Part shown: positions 24,801 to 35,894 of the stretch, in pieces
How the letters are laid out: every line of letters starts with the position of its first letter
Numbering within the stretch: the stretch's first letter is position 1
Program-made: the position numbers and the translations under genes
Notes under the pieces: generated by a model
Told to the model about the DNA's origin: nothing
Databases searched by the model: none
What the model saw: only the letters and a program-made list of their open reading frames with translations
Assembly (NCBI GenBank): GCA_033675265.1
Contig: JAUJYZ010000781.1
Coordinates: forward strand, 310,001 to 374,000
Length of the DNA: 64,000 bases
Origin: Actinostola sp. cb2023
Lineage: Eukaryota > Cnidaria > Anthozoa > Actiniaria > Actinostolidae
Reading direction: 5' to 3'

Positions 24801-27800
24801 GGTTTCAGTACGATCTGATTAATATTATTTTGAATAAATTGATATCCTCCTCCCCCGATACAATGTTGTCGAGAGATGCAATCATCAAACAACATTGCAT
24901 GGGGATAGGGGAGAGAGGAGGGACGAAAGAGGGGTGGTCATATTATCGGTCAAAATGGCCAAAGTGTGTCAAACATTTTTGCAAGGGATTATATATAGCA
25001 CAAACCAAGCCTCCCATCACGATCTCCCATCATGCATCATCATCTTTTCAAAATGGCGGACTCTAAGGTCCTCTATACCACGATTGTGTACCCGGGTCAA
25101 TTGGCGTTTGTAGTCATCGAAGCGAATGTGGGAAAGGTCTATATAGGCTGGGTATCAATCAGCTGTTAAAAGTCCTTGAATCTCGTTATTTACCTTTGAC
25201 TGAGGGGCAAACACTGCCCACACGTGCTATCAAGCATAGATAATTATATATTGAACATGTGCAATTCATCTTATGAAAATTTCTCACGAGACCGGAATTT
25301 ATATTTAAATTTAAATTTTAAAAAGACGTCAATATTATTTTATATCAAGCAATACTCCAGTTTCGAGTTTACGCACTGCTGTACTCCTTGACAAAAGACG
25401 CGTTTGCTCAGGCTTAGCCTCAATCCAGAGAATAACCTGTGCATTTAAAAATTGCTTCTATTGTTGAATGTCAGCAAATGCGTCCTTTGTCAAGGAGTAC
25501 AGCGGTGTCTAAGCAACTCGAAACTGGAGTATTGCAAGAGACTTACAAAAAATACAATCTGTTCTATGATTGGAAGTTTGGAAGTTAACTATTCTTTTAT
25601 GCTTACAGATATGGAGACCGCGCACCCAAGTCATTGCTGGCTCGTATATTCTGTATAGTTTGGATTTTGGTTGGAATTATCATCATTGCTATTTTTACTG
25701 CTATTATCACAGCCTCACTTTCAGCCAGCATTCAACATCATTTCACCGTTCATGGAGCTAAGGTAAGTCCTCGCTATTTATGTTTTTATCCTTTGGCCCA
25801 CTCAGTCTACGGTATTAGTGTCTATGCAGTTTAAGGCCCCGTTCACACGGTACCGGACTAATATTTAACCGTTCAAAAAGTTGTACGTTTAGGCGTTCCG
25901 TTCACACGGAACTGTGCTATCTGGACAAAAAAGAGACGGTCCCGTGTAAACGGTGTGTACTGGTCAAATTTTTGAACGGTTAAAAATTCGTCCGGTACCG
26001 TGTGGTACCGTGCACAATCCGAAACACATACAGTCAACTCATGCACGCTTTGTAGGCACCTGGCTATTCTGGTCCAATGGAAATATCCACTCTCATACCC
26101 GTAGGATTGGGTGATCGAACTCCTTTATCAGAAGTGCCTTAAGGTGATCGAACTCCTTTATCAGAAGTGCCTTAATCCTTACTAAAACTGGGGGGGAAAC
26201 GAACCCCTTTCAGACAAAATCTGTCCACTGACATTCTGACATCGAAAAGAACCCCGGGTCGCAATGCACAAGGAAAACGGTTGTCTATGCATGTGTGAAT
26301 GTATTAAGAATAAACCGAAGCAGAAGGGAACGGTGCCAATAAAATTGCAGAATAACAGACAAACCTGGTATTAATTGTCTACTAGCATTGACCCTATAGC
26401 CTCTCTCTCATGCTCAGCCATTCAAGAAGCTGTGAACATGACGACGCCGACTAGTCTCTTCGACAAGACTTCTTGCTGGTTTTGTATTCTTAATTGTTAT
26501 TCAAATTTCTGTCTCCTGCATGAGTTGTGGTATTAATTAAAACTTCTTGATTAAACTAAAAGAGGAATAGAGGATTTTTCATCAAGGCGCAGATTGCGTA
26601 TATCCCTCGTCGTACTCAAGTAGAAATGAAAAATTTGTCATGAATCGACAAGCATTTCTTACCGTTGTTAAAGTGCAACTAACCACTATGAGATTGTTTT
26701 AAAAATCTATTCAATATATGCTGAATAGTTGGTGGGTTCAGTATTTTGTGATTTGAACCTTGCGTTTATGAGTTATAGAGGTTTGAAATCTCAATATGCA
26801 AATTTGATGACGTCTACTAAGGAATCTCATAGGGGTTAGTTGCATTTTAAGACGTTAACGTTGATCGTTTACATTCAGGTCGGCGCAGTCAAAGGCAGCG
26901 AGGAATTTCGCTTCGGAGTCAGTCTCAATGCTCAAATGATCCGTAAGTGTTTTACGCAGAATTACATCCACCTCTACATATATTTTATTCAGTTGGTAAA
27001 ATAGTAGCCTCCCTCGCATCCGTTTTTAGTTCCGTCACGCAACGTATCCGTTGCGTGATGGAACTAAAAACGGATGCGAGGGAGGCTAGTAAAATAGGGG
27101 ACTTGCACTAAGAGGTCACGTGATTCCACCTCCGTTACATCATGCAGCAGTGTCAAAATGAACACCAGGCTCCGGTTGCACGAAAGGTGGTTGTGCTATC
27201 CACCGGATAAGTCTTATCCAACGCAGATAAAATTGATGCAGTTATCCAATAAATTGTATCTGTTGGATAAGACTTATCCGGTGCATGTGGATCGGGTAGC
27301 GCTATTCACGGCTTTCGTGCAACCTGGGCCAGAAATGAAAAGAGCAATTCGATTAGATCTCTGTATCTAATGCTAAAACGTAAATGCAATTTTGCCATGC
27401 AGTACGCAAGGACCTTTTCATTGGGTCAAAACTTTAGATAGAACTGAGTAATTTTTAAATGGTGACGTCTGGCTCCTCTGTGAACCTGAGCACAATAGAC
27501 GTCATTCCACGAGCTATGATGACGTAGCACTTATAGGACTCAGTCTTTTCTGTAAAATGAGTGCACTCGGTCAAACAGAAAACGTCACAGGAATACAACC
27601 GCAACAACAATTTGGATTACATTTCCACGTTCGTAAGGAGTCAAATACACGCAAAATGCTGATGTTAGTTTTTAAATAATACAGACGCTCTATAAGCGTT
27701 TACTCGGCGGGCTTCAACAGGGAGCCTTCGGTTTCCTCAGCGGCACAGAGCGCATGCGCCCTGGTACCCAGTTGGCGATTTGTGGCCATAAGAAAAAGAA

Positions 27801-30414
27801 AGCCCGTTTTTTCAACAAGTTTAACAACTGTATTTCAATCTATTTCACAGCATATGGCAGCATACCAGACATGAATGCAGCCCTTTTGAATAGAAGCCTG
27901 AGTGCCTCGCTGATAGATAACTATGTACTAACCTACTACCATGAATACGTGAAAGATAACCCTGTACGCATTGAGACTACGTACCAACATCCTATTACGT
28001 ACGGAGTCGTACTGAGAAATAATGCCAGCAAGATGACAAATTGCTTCCGTACGTACATACGTAACCACCCACAAGAAGTGTTTGAAGTTATTGCAAAATA
28101 TTTGGAACCTCTAAAGGTATGACATCTTAGTACATTCTGACATACATTCTTTATTTGGTAATGCAGGTTTGGAAGTCGCAGCCTATAGGCTGATGTGAAC
28201 CTACAGCAATAAATTATGTAGCATTAATAAGTGCGCATGCGCCCATAGAGAGACTGTGATGATGTCATTGTTGACAAAAGCTTACACACAATAAATCCAT
28301 CTTAACTTCCTGCATGGCTCCATTTGGATGAACCACCCGTTTTACTAGTTACGGTACAGTTCGTGCCGTACGGTGACCGTGCCGTGTCCAAGCATTCTGA
28401 TTGGTTGAGCAATTATTTTACGCGCTGTGATTGGTTGAATAGACGTCTTCGATTCCGTATCGTGACCGTAACTGGCCGTGCCGTAGGTTTCTCACCTTAT
28501 GCACTCACCTAATCATTTAATTTCTTTATATTTCTAGAACCCAACCGACGATGAAAGCCAAGAAGTCAAGGCATCTCGAGAACTGTTTTTCTACAGTGAG
28601 CCATCATTCAGGAAAGCCCTGCACATTTTGATAGGCGTGGTTGCATTCCTTATTCTGTCTGGTGCATTATGGGAACGTCTTTACCATAAACCACGTCAAC
28701 GTAAGTTACCATAGCAACAAAAGATAAATAATAAAAAAATAGTAACATTTCCCCTTTTCTCAGCAATTGCAGCTAAGTGTAGATGTATAAAGGTACTAAC
28801 AATCAGGTGCATTTAGTGTACATTAGCGTTAACTTACTTTATAGGCTGTTCATTTCCCAATCAACCCAATCCTTGTACCTATCCTATTAGACGTTCGCTG
28901 GGAATTGTTCCGCTTCACTGAGTGGAGTCGGTAGCGGAGGACCGCTGGCTGTCTGAAAATGAGCCTAGAATTAGAATTGTGGGGCTGTTTCATAGGGGAC
29001 GCCATAGCTAGTTGTCTATTTACTGTAAAACATCCGGGAAACGACTGGGAAACATAATTGCTGTGAGCTAAACTCACTTACTTTAGCCTTTGGTGATTTG
29101 AGTAAGACTTTCTCTGATCGATTTTAGTTCTTTTGGCTTTTGATTTTTTCGTATCGTTATGTGAAATCACACTAACGCTCTTCGATAGACCGAATGCAAT
29201 AATGGCGTCCAATTTCAATTGCCATTGTTCTGGACTGACTAGCCTCGTGTTCATGTGGAAACACAAAAGCGTTTGCACCTGTATGGGAGTCTAGTCAGTC
29301 CAAGAACAATGGCAATTGAAATTGAAATTGAAATTGAAATTGCATTCGGCCTATAAGGACTGTCGATTATACATCTTGCGCGCACTCTCTAGATATCTTG
29401 TACTTAGTTGCGAACCAAGACTGAGGTTGTAGTTCAGGTCGTGCTTGAAAGTACAGACCTAAGTTAGGAACGTGGACGAGTAAGGAATTCCTTCTGACAA
29501 CCACATCTACTAAGGAAAGTCTTTCTGGTCGGCTTGGCTCTTCCCAAGCTTGTATACGATCTTTCGCAAAGCTTGTAATTAGCTCAGGCACTGGTACAGA
29601 GATTAATGAACGAGTTGGCAATCCAGAAAGATCCCGTAAAATACTAGTCTTTTACACAATAGAATCCTTTTTGTATAAATGGGTAACCTACGGCACGGAG
29701 TTACGTAAAAGTCTTATTTCCCAACCAATAATATAGGGCTCTATAAGTAATAAACTATTATTATTATTAAATAAATTGTAGTGGCTTCATCTGCATTTAA
29801 AATTTGTTTAATGAACCAAGCTTTCGGCCATGAAGCTTGGTTCATTAAACAAATTTTAAATGCAGATGAAGCCACTACAATTTATTTAATCTGATGCCTG
29901 CATACAAGGAAACCCTTAATATATTATTATTATTATTATTACGGTCACGGTACGGAATCGAAGGCATCTATTCAACCAATCACAATGCGGGAAATCATTG
30001 CTCAACCAATCAGAATGTGGCATGGACATGGCATGTTCACCGCACGGCACGAACCGTACCGTAACTACCTTCCCACTCATACGAAAACGACTCTATGTAA
30101 AAATATGTGGCGTAAAATTATTTTAGAAAGTCTATACATGACGATTCTTCCCCGTGTTATTTCTTGAAGGTGAAACGCAGGAGGAAGCCCAAAAGAAGAC
30201 CGGTTCGTACTTGGCCCTGTCTCAAACGCAAGGAGGTAAATGCGACTGCCACGAGATGATGTTGAACCATCAGACTATACAGGCCATCAAAGACAAGTCA
30301 ATTCGTATTAAAGAACTCATCAAAGAATACGAAGAGTTCTATGAGACGTGGCTTACTAAAGTCAAAGACGTGGAACGAGATAATAATGGCCATGTAACGC
30401 CGGACATGGTGTAG
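21857..30414 (+). CDS. Ionotropic-receptor-like channel with K+ selectivity filter
   Basis: Seven exons joined by phase: 21857-22558, 24425-24519, 25609-25762, 26879-26942, 27851-28116, 28538-28700, 30170-30414; 562 residues. Order: signal peptide (1-22); first half of a periplasmic-type ligand-binding domain (about 85-210); M1 (214-234); pore loop GFWWAFVTMTTVGYGD (254-269); second pore helix (277-302); second ligand-binding half (about 315-427); M4-like helix (455-471); charged, possibly coiled-coil tail (to 562). This is ionotropic glutamate receptor topology with a K+-channel filter, as in bacterial GluR0 and rotifer AvGluR1. No amino-terminal domain is present. Where glutamate receptors have PLTxxxxR, this protein has PITGVNID, so the Arg that binds the ligand carboxylate is Asp172; the acidic residue of the second lobe may be Asp361 (LIDN). 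The ligand is therefore unknown. Expected at the plasma membrane as a tetramer (family knowledge). Exon 7's acceptor is the weakest join. Confidence 0.85.
22559..24424 (+). other. Channel intron 1
   Basis: Phase-0 intron (donor GTAAGT, acceptor TTTCAG). It contains a direct repeat of about 70 bp around CTGATTTATCAGTATAAACT (about 23180 and 23250), a MITE (23736-23928), and a pure (GAAT)17 microsatellite (24171-24238). Confidence 0.7.
23736..23928. mobile_element. MITE, family GTCGTTTTCGTATGAGTGGG
   Basis: The left end GGTCGTTTTCGTAAATGAGC (slightly altered) and right end CCCACTCATACGAAAACGAC enclose a centre with paired CTGATTGGTTGAG and GTGATTGGTTGA boxes and GGTACGGT/ACCGTACC inverted motifs. 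It lies in intron 1 of the channel gene, same subfamily as 28347, 29661 and 31372. Confidence 0.85.
24540..24735. repeat. GTCGCTTACGAGAGG repeat element
   Basis: GTCGAACCTCCCGTAAGCGA is mirrored by TCGCTTACGGGAGG, followed by four GGTCGCTTACGAGAGG-like boxes and GTTCCAACTATAGTGATTTG. Related copies are at about 32778-32950 and 63620-63700. It lies in channel intron 2. Confidence 0.75.
25346..25538. repeat. Inverted-repeat element, CAATACTCCAGTTTCGAGTT ends
   Basis: The left end GCAATACTCCAGTTTCGAGT is mirrored on the right; arms include CTGTACTCCTTGACAAAAGA. A diverged copy with GCGAAACTGGAGTA lies at 44926-45187. It ends about 70 bp before channel exon 3. Confidence 0.8.
25834..26013. repeat. 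Inverted-repeat element, CCCCGTTCACACGGTACCGG end
   Basis: The left arm with GTTCACACGGTACCGGAC and TTTAACCGTTCAAAAA is mirrored near 25961-26013. It lies in channel intron 3, followed by a 33-bp tandem duplication (GGTGATCGAACTCCTTTATC) at about 26110-26175. Confidence 0.75.
27005..27089. repeat. Near-perfect palindrome in channel intron 4
   Basis: TAGCCTCCCTCGCATCCGTT with TTTAGTTCCGTCACGCAACG is followed at once by its reverse complement. Arms are about 41 bp with almost no loop. A partial relative (CACGTTACGCACC...GTTGCGTGACGACACTAAGA) lies near 61437-61475, upstream of the GPCR. Confidence 0.85.
27167..27330. repeat. MITE, CGGTTGCACGAAAGGTGG type
   Basis: The left end GGCTCCGGTTGCACGAAAGG is mirrored by CGTGCAACCTGGGCC; the centre has GGATAAGTCTTATCC-like boxes (GATAAGACTTATCCGGTG). 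Related copies: about 58940-59092 (GGCCCCAGTTGCACGAAAGG) and a diverged one at about 47287-47410 (GGCCCTGGTTGTTCAAAG). Confidence 0.8.
28347..28497. mobile_element. Degenerate MITE, GTCGTTTTCGTATGAGTGGG family
   Basis: The interior GTGCCGTGTCCAAGCATTCT, GATTGGTTGAGCAATTATTT and CGTGACCGTAACT is clearly that of the family; both terminal repeats are eroded. It ends about 40 bp before channel exon 6. Confidence 0.75.
29183..29358. repeat. Inverted element with AATTGAAATTG tandem
   Basis: ATAGACCGAATGCAATAATG ... AATTGCCATTGTTCTGGACT is mirrored by AGTCCAAGAACAATGGCAATT followed by GAAATT repeats and GCATTCGGCCTAT. Related single ends are at about 12733-12800. It lies in channel intron 6. Confidence 0.75.
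29661..30095. mobile_element. MITE with a nested fold-back insertion
   Basis: The ends AGAATCCTTTTTGTATAAAT (eroded left) and CCCACTCATACGAAAACGAC (right) belong to the GTCGTTTTCGTATGAGTGGG family. The MITE body is interrupted between about 29705 and 29939 by other sequence, which includes a near-perfect palindrome at about 29777-29890 (GTAGTGGCTTCATCTGCATT and its complement). It lies in intron 6, ending 75 bp before the last channel exon. Confidence 0.75.
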
Positions 30415-30624
30415 GCATGCCATTTTAGAAGTCGAACTTCAGCTGAACTGATGACATGTCGACGTTTTGTAACTCCATATCGCAAGATCACTAATGTTCA
30501 TGTGTGTTTACTGGTGCATGCTACTGCATGATGGAACTAATGTGTTAATCGAATTAAGGATATGCACAAGTACAAACCATCAAAAACCACTGATACTGCT
30601 ACCTACATAGTAATGTGACCAGGG

Positions 30625-30630
30625 AATAAA
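30625..30630 (+). terminator. Candidate poly(A) signal for the channel gene
   Basis: AATAAA about 210 bp after the stop codon, the first one downstream that I find. It is a signal by sequence only. Confidence 0.5.
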
Positions 30631-30759
30631 AGCAAACGGAGGTGCGAATATATATAGAACATTAAAGCAAACTTCCCCAGTTCAGGCAAATTCGGCCAAA
30701 AGAATATCCATCTATTTCGATATAAATCGCCCCTAATGTATTCATTGAATTCCAATGAA

Positions 30760-30974
30760 GGCCGCCATCTTGATTCGTGACGTCACATTGAAGCTCGACC
30801 AATTGTGAAGGTCAAGACATGTTTATAATAAGTAAATCATGGTCATAATGTTGAACTTGGATTAGTCAATATCTAAAAAAATGCAATGATAAAAATATTG
30901 GAACTTATGATAAATAATTGTACAAACAACGGTCGAGCAATCGTGTGACGTCATCACAAACCAAGATGGCGGCC
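30760..30974. repeat. Inverted element carrying CRE and ATGGCGGC motifs
   Basis: GGCCGCCATCTTGATTCGTG with ACGTCACATTGAAGCTCGAC is mirrored by GGTCGAGCAATCGTGTGACG with TCATCACAAACCAAGATGGC. A further CATCACTAACCAAGATGGCG copy follows at about 30982-31005. Confidence 0.75.
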
Positions 30975-31371
30975 TGAGACATCATCACTAACCAAGATGG
31001 CGGCGTCCATGGATTCAGAAGCTCAACTTGCAATGCGAATTAATACTTAAGAATACACTACAAGTAATTATTATCAAGATGGATCATTATTTGGATATAT
31101 TTGGATTCATTTGGCCGATATATGTCTGAATAGTTTAATAAGAGACAGCGCTCGGTTGTGTGGTTTGATGGCCGTTCAACAATGTCATTTGTACTTATGG
31201 ATATTCGTAGCTCTCTCTCTCTATCTATATAAAGGTTTGGCTTATATAACTAACGCCAGCACTGAATAGTCTAATAAGAACTATATACAATTTAACTAAC
31301 AACTGGTTCCTGAAAGACCACTTAACCTTCCAGGAGCAATTTTAAAATACCCCACCACTATAAAGTCGTTT

Positions 31372-32037
31372 TCGTATGAGTGGGAAGTAGTTACGGTACG
31401 GTTCGTGCGGTGACCGTGCCGTGTCCAAGCATTCTGATTGGTTGAGCAATGATTTTGCGCGCTGTGATTGGTTGAATAGATGTCTTCGATTCCGTACCGT
31501 GACCGTAACTCCGTACCGTAGGCTTCAGCTTTACCAGTTATTCTGAGTAACTTTTACCTGTAATGACAGTTCTTCCTTTTCTAAGTTTGTAATTTTGTTG
31601 TCATTTTATGGTAATAAAGTTGTTGTTGTTCCACAGGTAACCCAGGCTGTGTGCTTGTGAAGAGAATGTATGTGAAGAATATATTTACCTCGACATACCG
31701 AAAAATTATTGTCAGTAAATCTTGAAGTGTTAGATAACAATTGTATTTACCGTCTTGTCTTGATTTCTTGCGATTTTGAGCGTTTTTTAGCGATTTTAGG
31801 CATCCCCTCTCCTTCCCCTAAATCGCTAAGAAACGTTCAAAATCGCAAGAAATCAAGACAAGACGGTAAATACAATTGTTATCTAACATTTCAATTATTT
31901 CAAGCTTTACTGACAATATTTTGCTCAATAATTTTTCGGTATGTCGAGGTAAATATATTCTTCACATTCATTCTCTTCGCAAGCACATAGCCTGGGTTAC
32001 TCCGTGTGGTTGTTCCAACTCATACGAAAACGACTCT
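31372..32037. mobile_element. MITE split by a fold-back insertion
   Basis: The left half, with AAGTCGTTTTCGTATGAGTG and the family interior, runs to about 31530. The right end CAACTCATACGAAAACGACT is at about 32015-32036. Between them lies the ACAGGTAACCCAGG fold-back of 31632-31998. The order of insertion is readable: MITE first, fold-back second. Confidence 0.75.
31632..31998. repeat. Long fold-back bounded by ACAGGTAACCCAGG
   Basis: The left end CACAGGTAACCCAGGCTGTG is mirrored by CACATAGCCTGGGTTACTCC. Arms include AATTGTATTTACCGTCTTGT and CTTGATTTCTTGCGATTTTG, with a short centre around 31800. Arms are about 170 bp and nearly perfect; they are unrelated to the arms of 16661-17035 although the tips match. 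Confidence 0.85.
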
Positions 32038-32092
32038 ATCAAGCTGTTGTAGCGCAATGACGCAAAATACAATAGGTTATATTGTTATGCAT

Positions 32093-32452
32093 ATACAGCT
32101 ATTTCAAAAAAGGTTGGTGAAGGTTTTGTTGCATGTTGCCATACCAAGCCCGAAATGTATTGTGGATCATATGTAAATAATGTCAGCATTGCACATACAG
32201 AAGAAAATATGCCGGCTCCATACATGCTCGAGGATCCAGCGGTTTTTTCGGCCGGTGACTTCGGAGCGCGGACAAAAACCGATGGATCCTCGAGCATGGC
32301 TCCATATTGCGAAGACAAAGTTTGGGAAAATTCCCAGAGTCCATATTGTTGCGACCTTTCACTGATTCCATTCACATCGTCCATAGTGCATTTCGGGCTT
32401 GGTATGCAAGATGCAACAAAACCTTCACCAACCTTTTTTGAAATAGCTGTAT
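32093..32452. repeat. Hairpin element, CTATTTCAAAAAAGGTTG tips
   Basis: ATACAGCTATTTCAAAAAAG with GTTGGTGAAGGTTTTGTTGC is mirrored by GCAACAAAACCTTCACCAAC with CTTTTTTGAAATAGCTGTAT. An inner inverted pair surrounds CTCGAGGATCCA. Long open frames on both strands across it arise from the symmetry and are not genes. Confidence 0.8.
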
Positions 32453-32777
32453 CATATAGTCTTACACGGTCTTTTAGGCGCTATGTCCCGTGTGCTAAAA
32501 TGAACTCAGCCAAATATTTTGAACTGCCAATAGTACAATTACAATGTATGACGGACAGAAACAGCAATGTTAATAATGCCGTCATTTTGGAACACCTCGA
32601 TTTGTCCTTGATTCCGTAACTATATAAACCGGTCTGCCGCTGATTTTAGGCACCTGCAGTTCAGTCTAAATGTGCCTAAAAATTAAGGCCTAGGGGCCCG
32701 AAAGCTTATTGAGGCCTTGTATCAAGGTAGCCCGGTGCGTCCTGTCCATGTCCAAGATGACGGCTGCTTGAGTTATG

Positions 32778-32950
32778 CAGTCGAACCACCTCCCGTAAGC
32801 GACCACTCAAAATGTCAAGCTTTGTTGTCGCTTACGAGAGGCGGTCGCTTACGAGAGGTTCCAACTATAGTGATCAGTGTAACTTGGAACTGAACTTTTC
32901 AGTGGTTTTGGAAAACTGGTCGCTTAGGATAGGTGGTCGCAACCGGTAAA
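32778..32950. repeat. GTCGCTTACGAGAGG repeat element
   Basis: GTCGAACCACCTCCCGTAAG, then boxes GTCGCTTACGAGAGGCGGTC and GTTCCAACTATAGTGATCAG. It is a relative of 24540-24735. Confidence 0.75.
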
Positions 32951-33479
32951 ATCAGCTGACAGACCGGCCCGGTCCGGGCCAATCTGGAAAGCGTCCTTTC
33001 ATAATTTAATTCCACATGAAGCACTAGAGTTGTTGTATGATTTCTCTGTCCAACAAACATTTTTTTGAAATTCTTTAATACTTGTTTCCACCATACATAT
33101 GTATATCTGACTCACCTATATAAAAAAAAAACACAAATCTTATTACAACTTGAACAGAAAATAAAGGCACACTGGATGCTTGGATTTCGATCGTTGTGGT
33201 ATGGACGGTAGGGAAGTAAGTGCTTTGTAAAGTCAAAATCGCTCGATTATTAGCTAAAATGCTTTACTGTTTGGACTGGTGCTGTCTCCCTGTCAGTCAG
33301 TCATTCTCAATATATTAGCCACTTTACGGAAACTAGTGAAGGACTGGGAACGAGTTTTAAGAATTAATCTAATTAAAAAATGAATCCCATCACAAGAAAG
33401 AGCATATCAGAATTAGCATTATTACAAACAGGGGGGGGGGGGGGGGGGGGGGGGGGTCATGATTGATAAAGGAGAATTA

Positions 33480-34425
33480 GGTAATCGGACTCTATTGTTG
33501 TTGCGGTAAAAATGATAAAATAAATGATGTGGGGTGAGGCTAGGAATTAGAAAAGGGAGAGGGTCTTCATTGGGATAGTAGAATATGAGCTCATATGGTC
33601 ACTAAAGCATTGTTGTTGGGGTAAATGAATAGGTGATAAATGATGTGGGGTGAGGCTAGGAATTGTGGAGAAAAGGGAGAGGGTCTTCATTGGGACTGTA
33701 GAATATGAGCTCATATGGTCACTAAAGCATTGTTGTTGGGGTAAATGAATAGGTGATAAATGATGTGGGGTGAGGCTAGGAATTGTGGAGAAAAGGGAGA
33801 GGGTCTTCATTGGGGGGACTGTAGAATATGAGCTCATATGGTTGTGGAGAAAAAAGCATTGTTGTTGGGGGTAAATGAATAGGTGATAAATGATGTGGGG
33901 TGAGGCTAGGAATTGTGGATAAAAAGGGAGAGGGTCTTCATTGGGACTGTAGTAGAATATGAGCTCATATGGTCACTAAAGCATTGTTGTTGGGGTAAAT
34001 GAATAGGTGATAAATGATGTGGGGTGAGGCTAGGAATTGTGGAGAAAAGGGAGAGGGTCTTCATTCATTGCTCATATGGTCACTAGCATTGTTGTTGGGG
34101 TAAATGAATAGGTGAATATGAGGCTAGCTCATATGGTCACTAAAGCATATGGTCACTAAAGCATTGTTGTTGGGGTAAATGAATAGGTGATAAATATGTG
34201 GGGTGAGGCTAGGAATTGTGGAGAAAACCCAGGGTCTTCATTGGGACTGTAGAATATGAGCTCATATGGTCACTAAAGCATTGTTGTTGGGGTAAATGAA
34301 TAGGTGATAAATGATGTGGGGTGAGGCTAGGAATTGTGGAGAAAAGGGAGAGGGACTTCATTGGGATAGTAGAATATGAGCTCATATGGTCACTAAAGCA
34401 TTTGGATGGGGGATTGGTAGAACCA
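33480..34425. repeat. Satellite array, 120-bp unit
   Basis: About seven to eight copies of a 120-bp unit containing GAATATGAGCTCATATGGTC, ACTAAAGCATTGTTGTTGGG and GGGGTGAGGCTAGGAATTGT. Early copies are exactly 120 bp apart (33578 and 33698); later copies carry short indels and rearrangements near 34060-34200. It gives artefactual repeat reading frames on the minus strand. Confidence 0.92.
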
Positions 34426-34759
34426 TGAGCCCTGATTATCTGTATGGGAGAATACTGAAAACTAGAATGAATTGGGGGGGGGGGGGGGATTGAGTATGAA
34501 ATGGTCACCATTTGAGTAAACCCAGTTTAACCACAGGTAGCCCAAGCTGATTATCTGTATGGGAGAATATATATGAAAACTACGAATGATCACTGAAAAT
34601 ATCTTTATTCTAATAAAATGCTTCAAAAACCTTCATTTACCTTTGTTGTGATTCCTTTAATATCTTGTAGAATTGTAGAATATGAGCTCATATGATCACT
34701 AAAGCATGAATTTTATTTTAGCGGTAGGGTTGGTAAACCCAGTTTAACATTACTCATCA

Positions 34760-35576
34760 GGCCCCGGTTCACCTGAAAGCCCGATTAGTGCTAACCCAGG
34801 ATTAAACCTAGGGTTAACTTTAACCTGAGATTAGTTTCTGTTCCTGAAAGCCCGATTTGCGCTAACCGAGGATTAAACCTAGGGTTAAATTTCATCCACC
34901 TAGCGAGGAGGTTTAAACTGTTAATCCCCGATTAAAGTTGACGAAACCAAAACAAAATGGCGGCTCAAGAAAACAATTTTCATCGAGTTCGAATATCCGT
35001 TCCGTTTGAGATATTTTCATGTGAAAACTTCTAAAACAGTATTCGAAAATAAAAGAGTGATAGTTATTGAAGCTTTCTGAGTGGTTTTCTTGATAGTTTT
35101 GAATTGATTTGAGTGTTTTTTTGGGCGGCGATTTTGACGTTTGTTCGTAGTTCAAGGATCAAAAAAAAATTAAAAATACCCCAATTTCATGTCGTATGGA
35201 CGTAAAAAACCCCAAAAGGGAACAAGTACACCAAATGTATGTTTATGCAAGCAAATTAAGCTATAAAAAAAAATCAAAATTTTCAAAATATACGCCACAA
35301 ATGCAGAGCTTGGGCTTCCTGTGCCTGTAAAAACAGCGCCTGGCCTGTGCGCGAGCAAATTTGAAATTATCACGTGTAAAAACTGGTTTAACCAGTTTAA
35401 TCCACGTTTATCTAGGTTAATCTTGGATTAGTTAATCCAGGGTTAAATAAGGTTAAATCGTGCTTTCAGGAACAGCTATTTAACCAAGGATTAGCTAATC
35501 CTGGGTTAGCTGAGTTAACCCTGGGTTAGCACTAATCCTGGGTTAAAGTTAATCGGCCTCTCGGGAACCGGGCCCA
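34760..35576. mobile_element. Non-autonomous element with GGCCCCGGTTC ends
   Basis: The left end GGCCCCGGTTCACCTGAAAG, with repeated GCTAACCCAGGATTAAACC, is mirrored at the right (GGTTAGCACTAATCCTGGGT ... GGGAACCGGGCC). The centre (about 34913-35370) is unrelated and has no transposase signal. Confidence 0.75.
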
Positions 35577-35894
35577 GGGGTTAAGACGTTAAACTGTTGT
35601 CATTATGGACTGGTAGATGACAAACGTGTTTCATACTTCAAGGCCTTGATCATGAAGCTTAACCCTACACGTGGTTACCAAATAAATTCATGCAATAGTG
35701 CAACCTGGGACATAAGTGTTGGGTGGGATGAATGGGAGACTTACGCTAACTCGTGAACATGTATACGTAAGGCCAAAAACCTGAACTTAAACCGGAAAAA
35801 GTGAAAATAAATGGTAAAAATTGCTGAAAAGAAACAAAAGGTTGGAGAAAAAGGGAAGAGCATACCTTGAAGGATGAATCAGCAAAATGTTAGA

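Noticed and set aside
32155..32619. 154-residue open frame
   Set aside because: It runs through the symmetric hairpin element 32093-32452; the opposite strand is open for the same reason.
33547..34511. Repeated MSSYSTVPMKTLSLF frames
   Set aside because: The frame follows the 120-bp satellite (a multiple of three) and breaks wherever copies carry indels; no other support.
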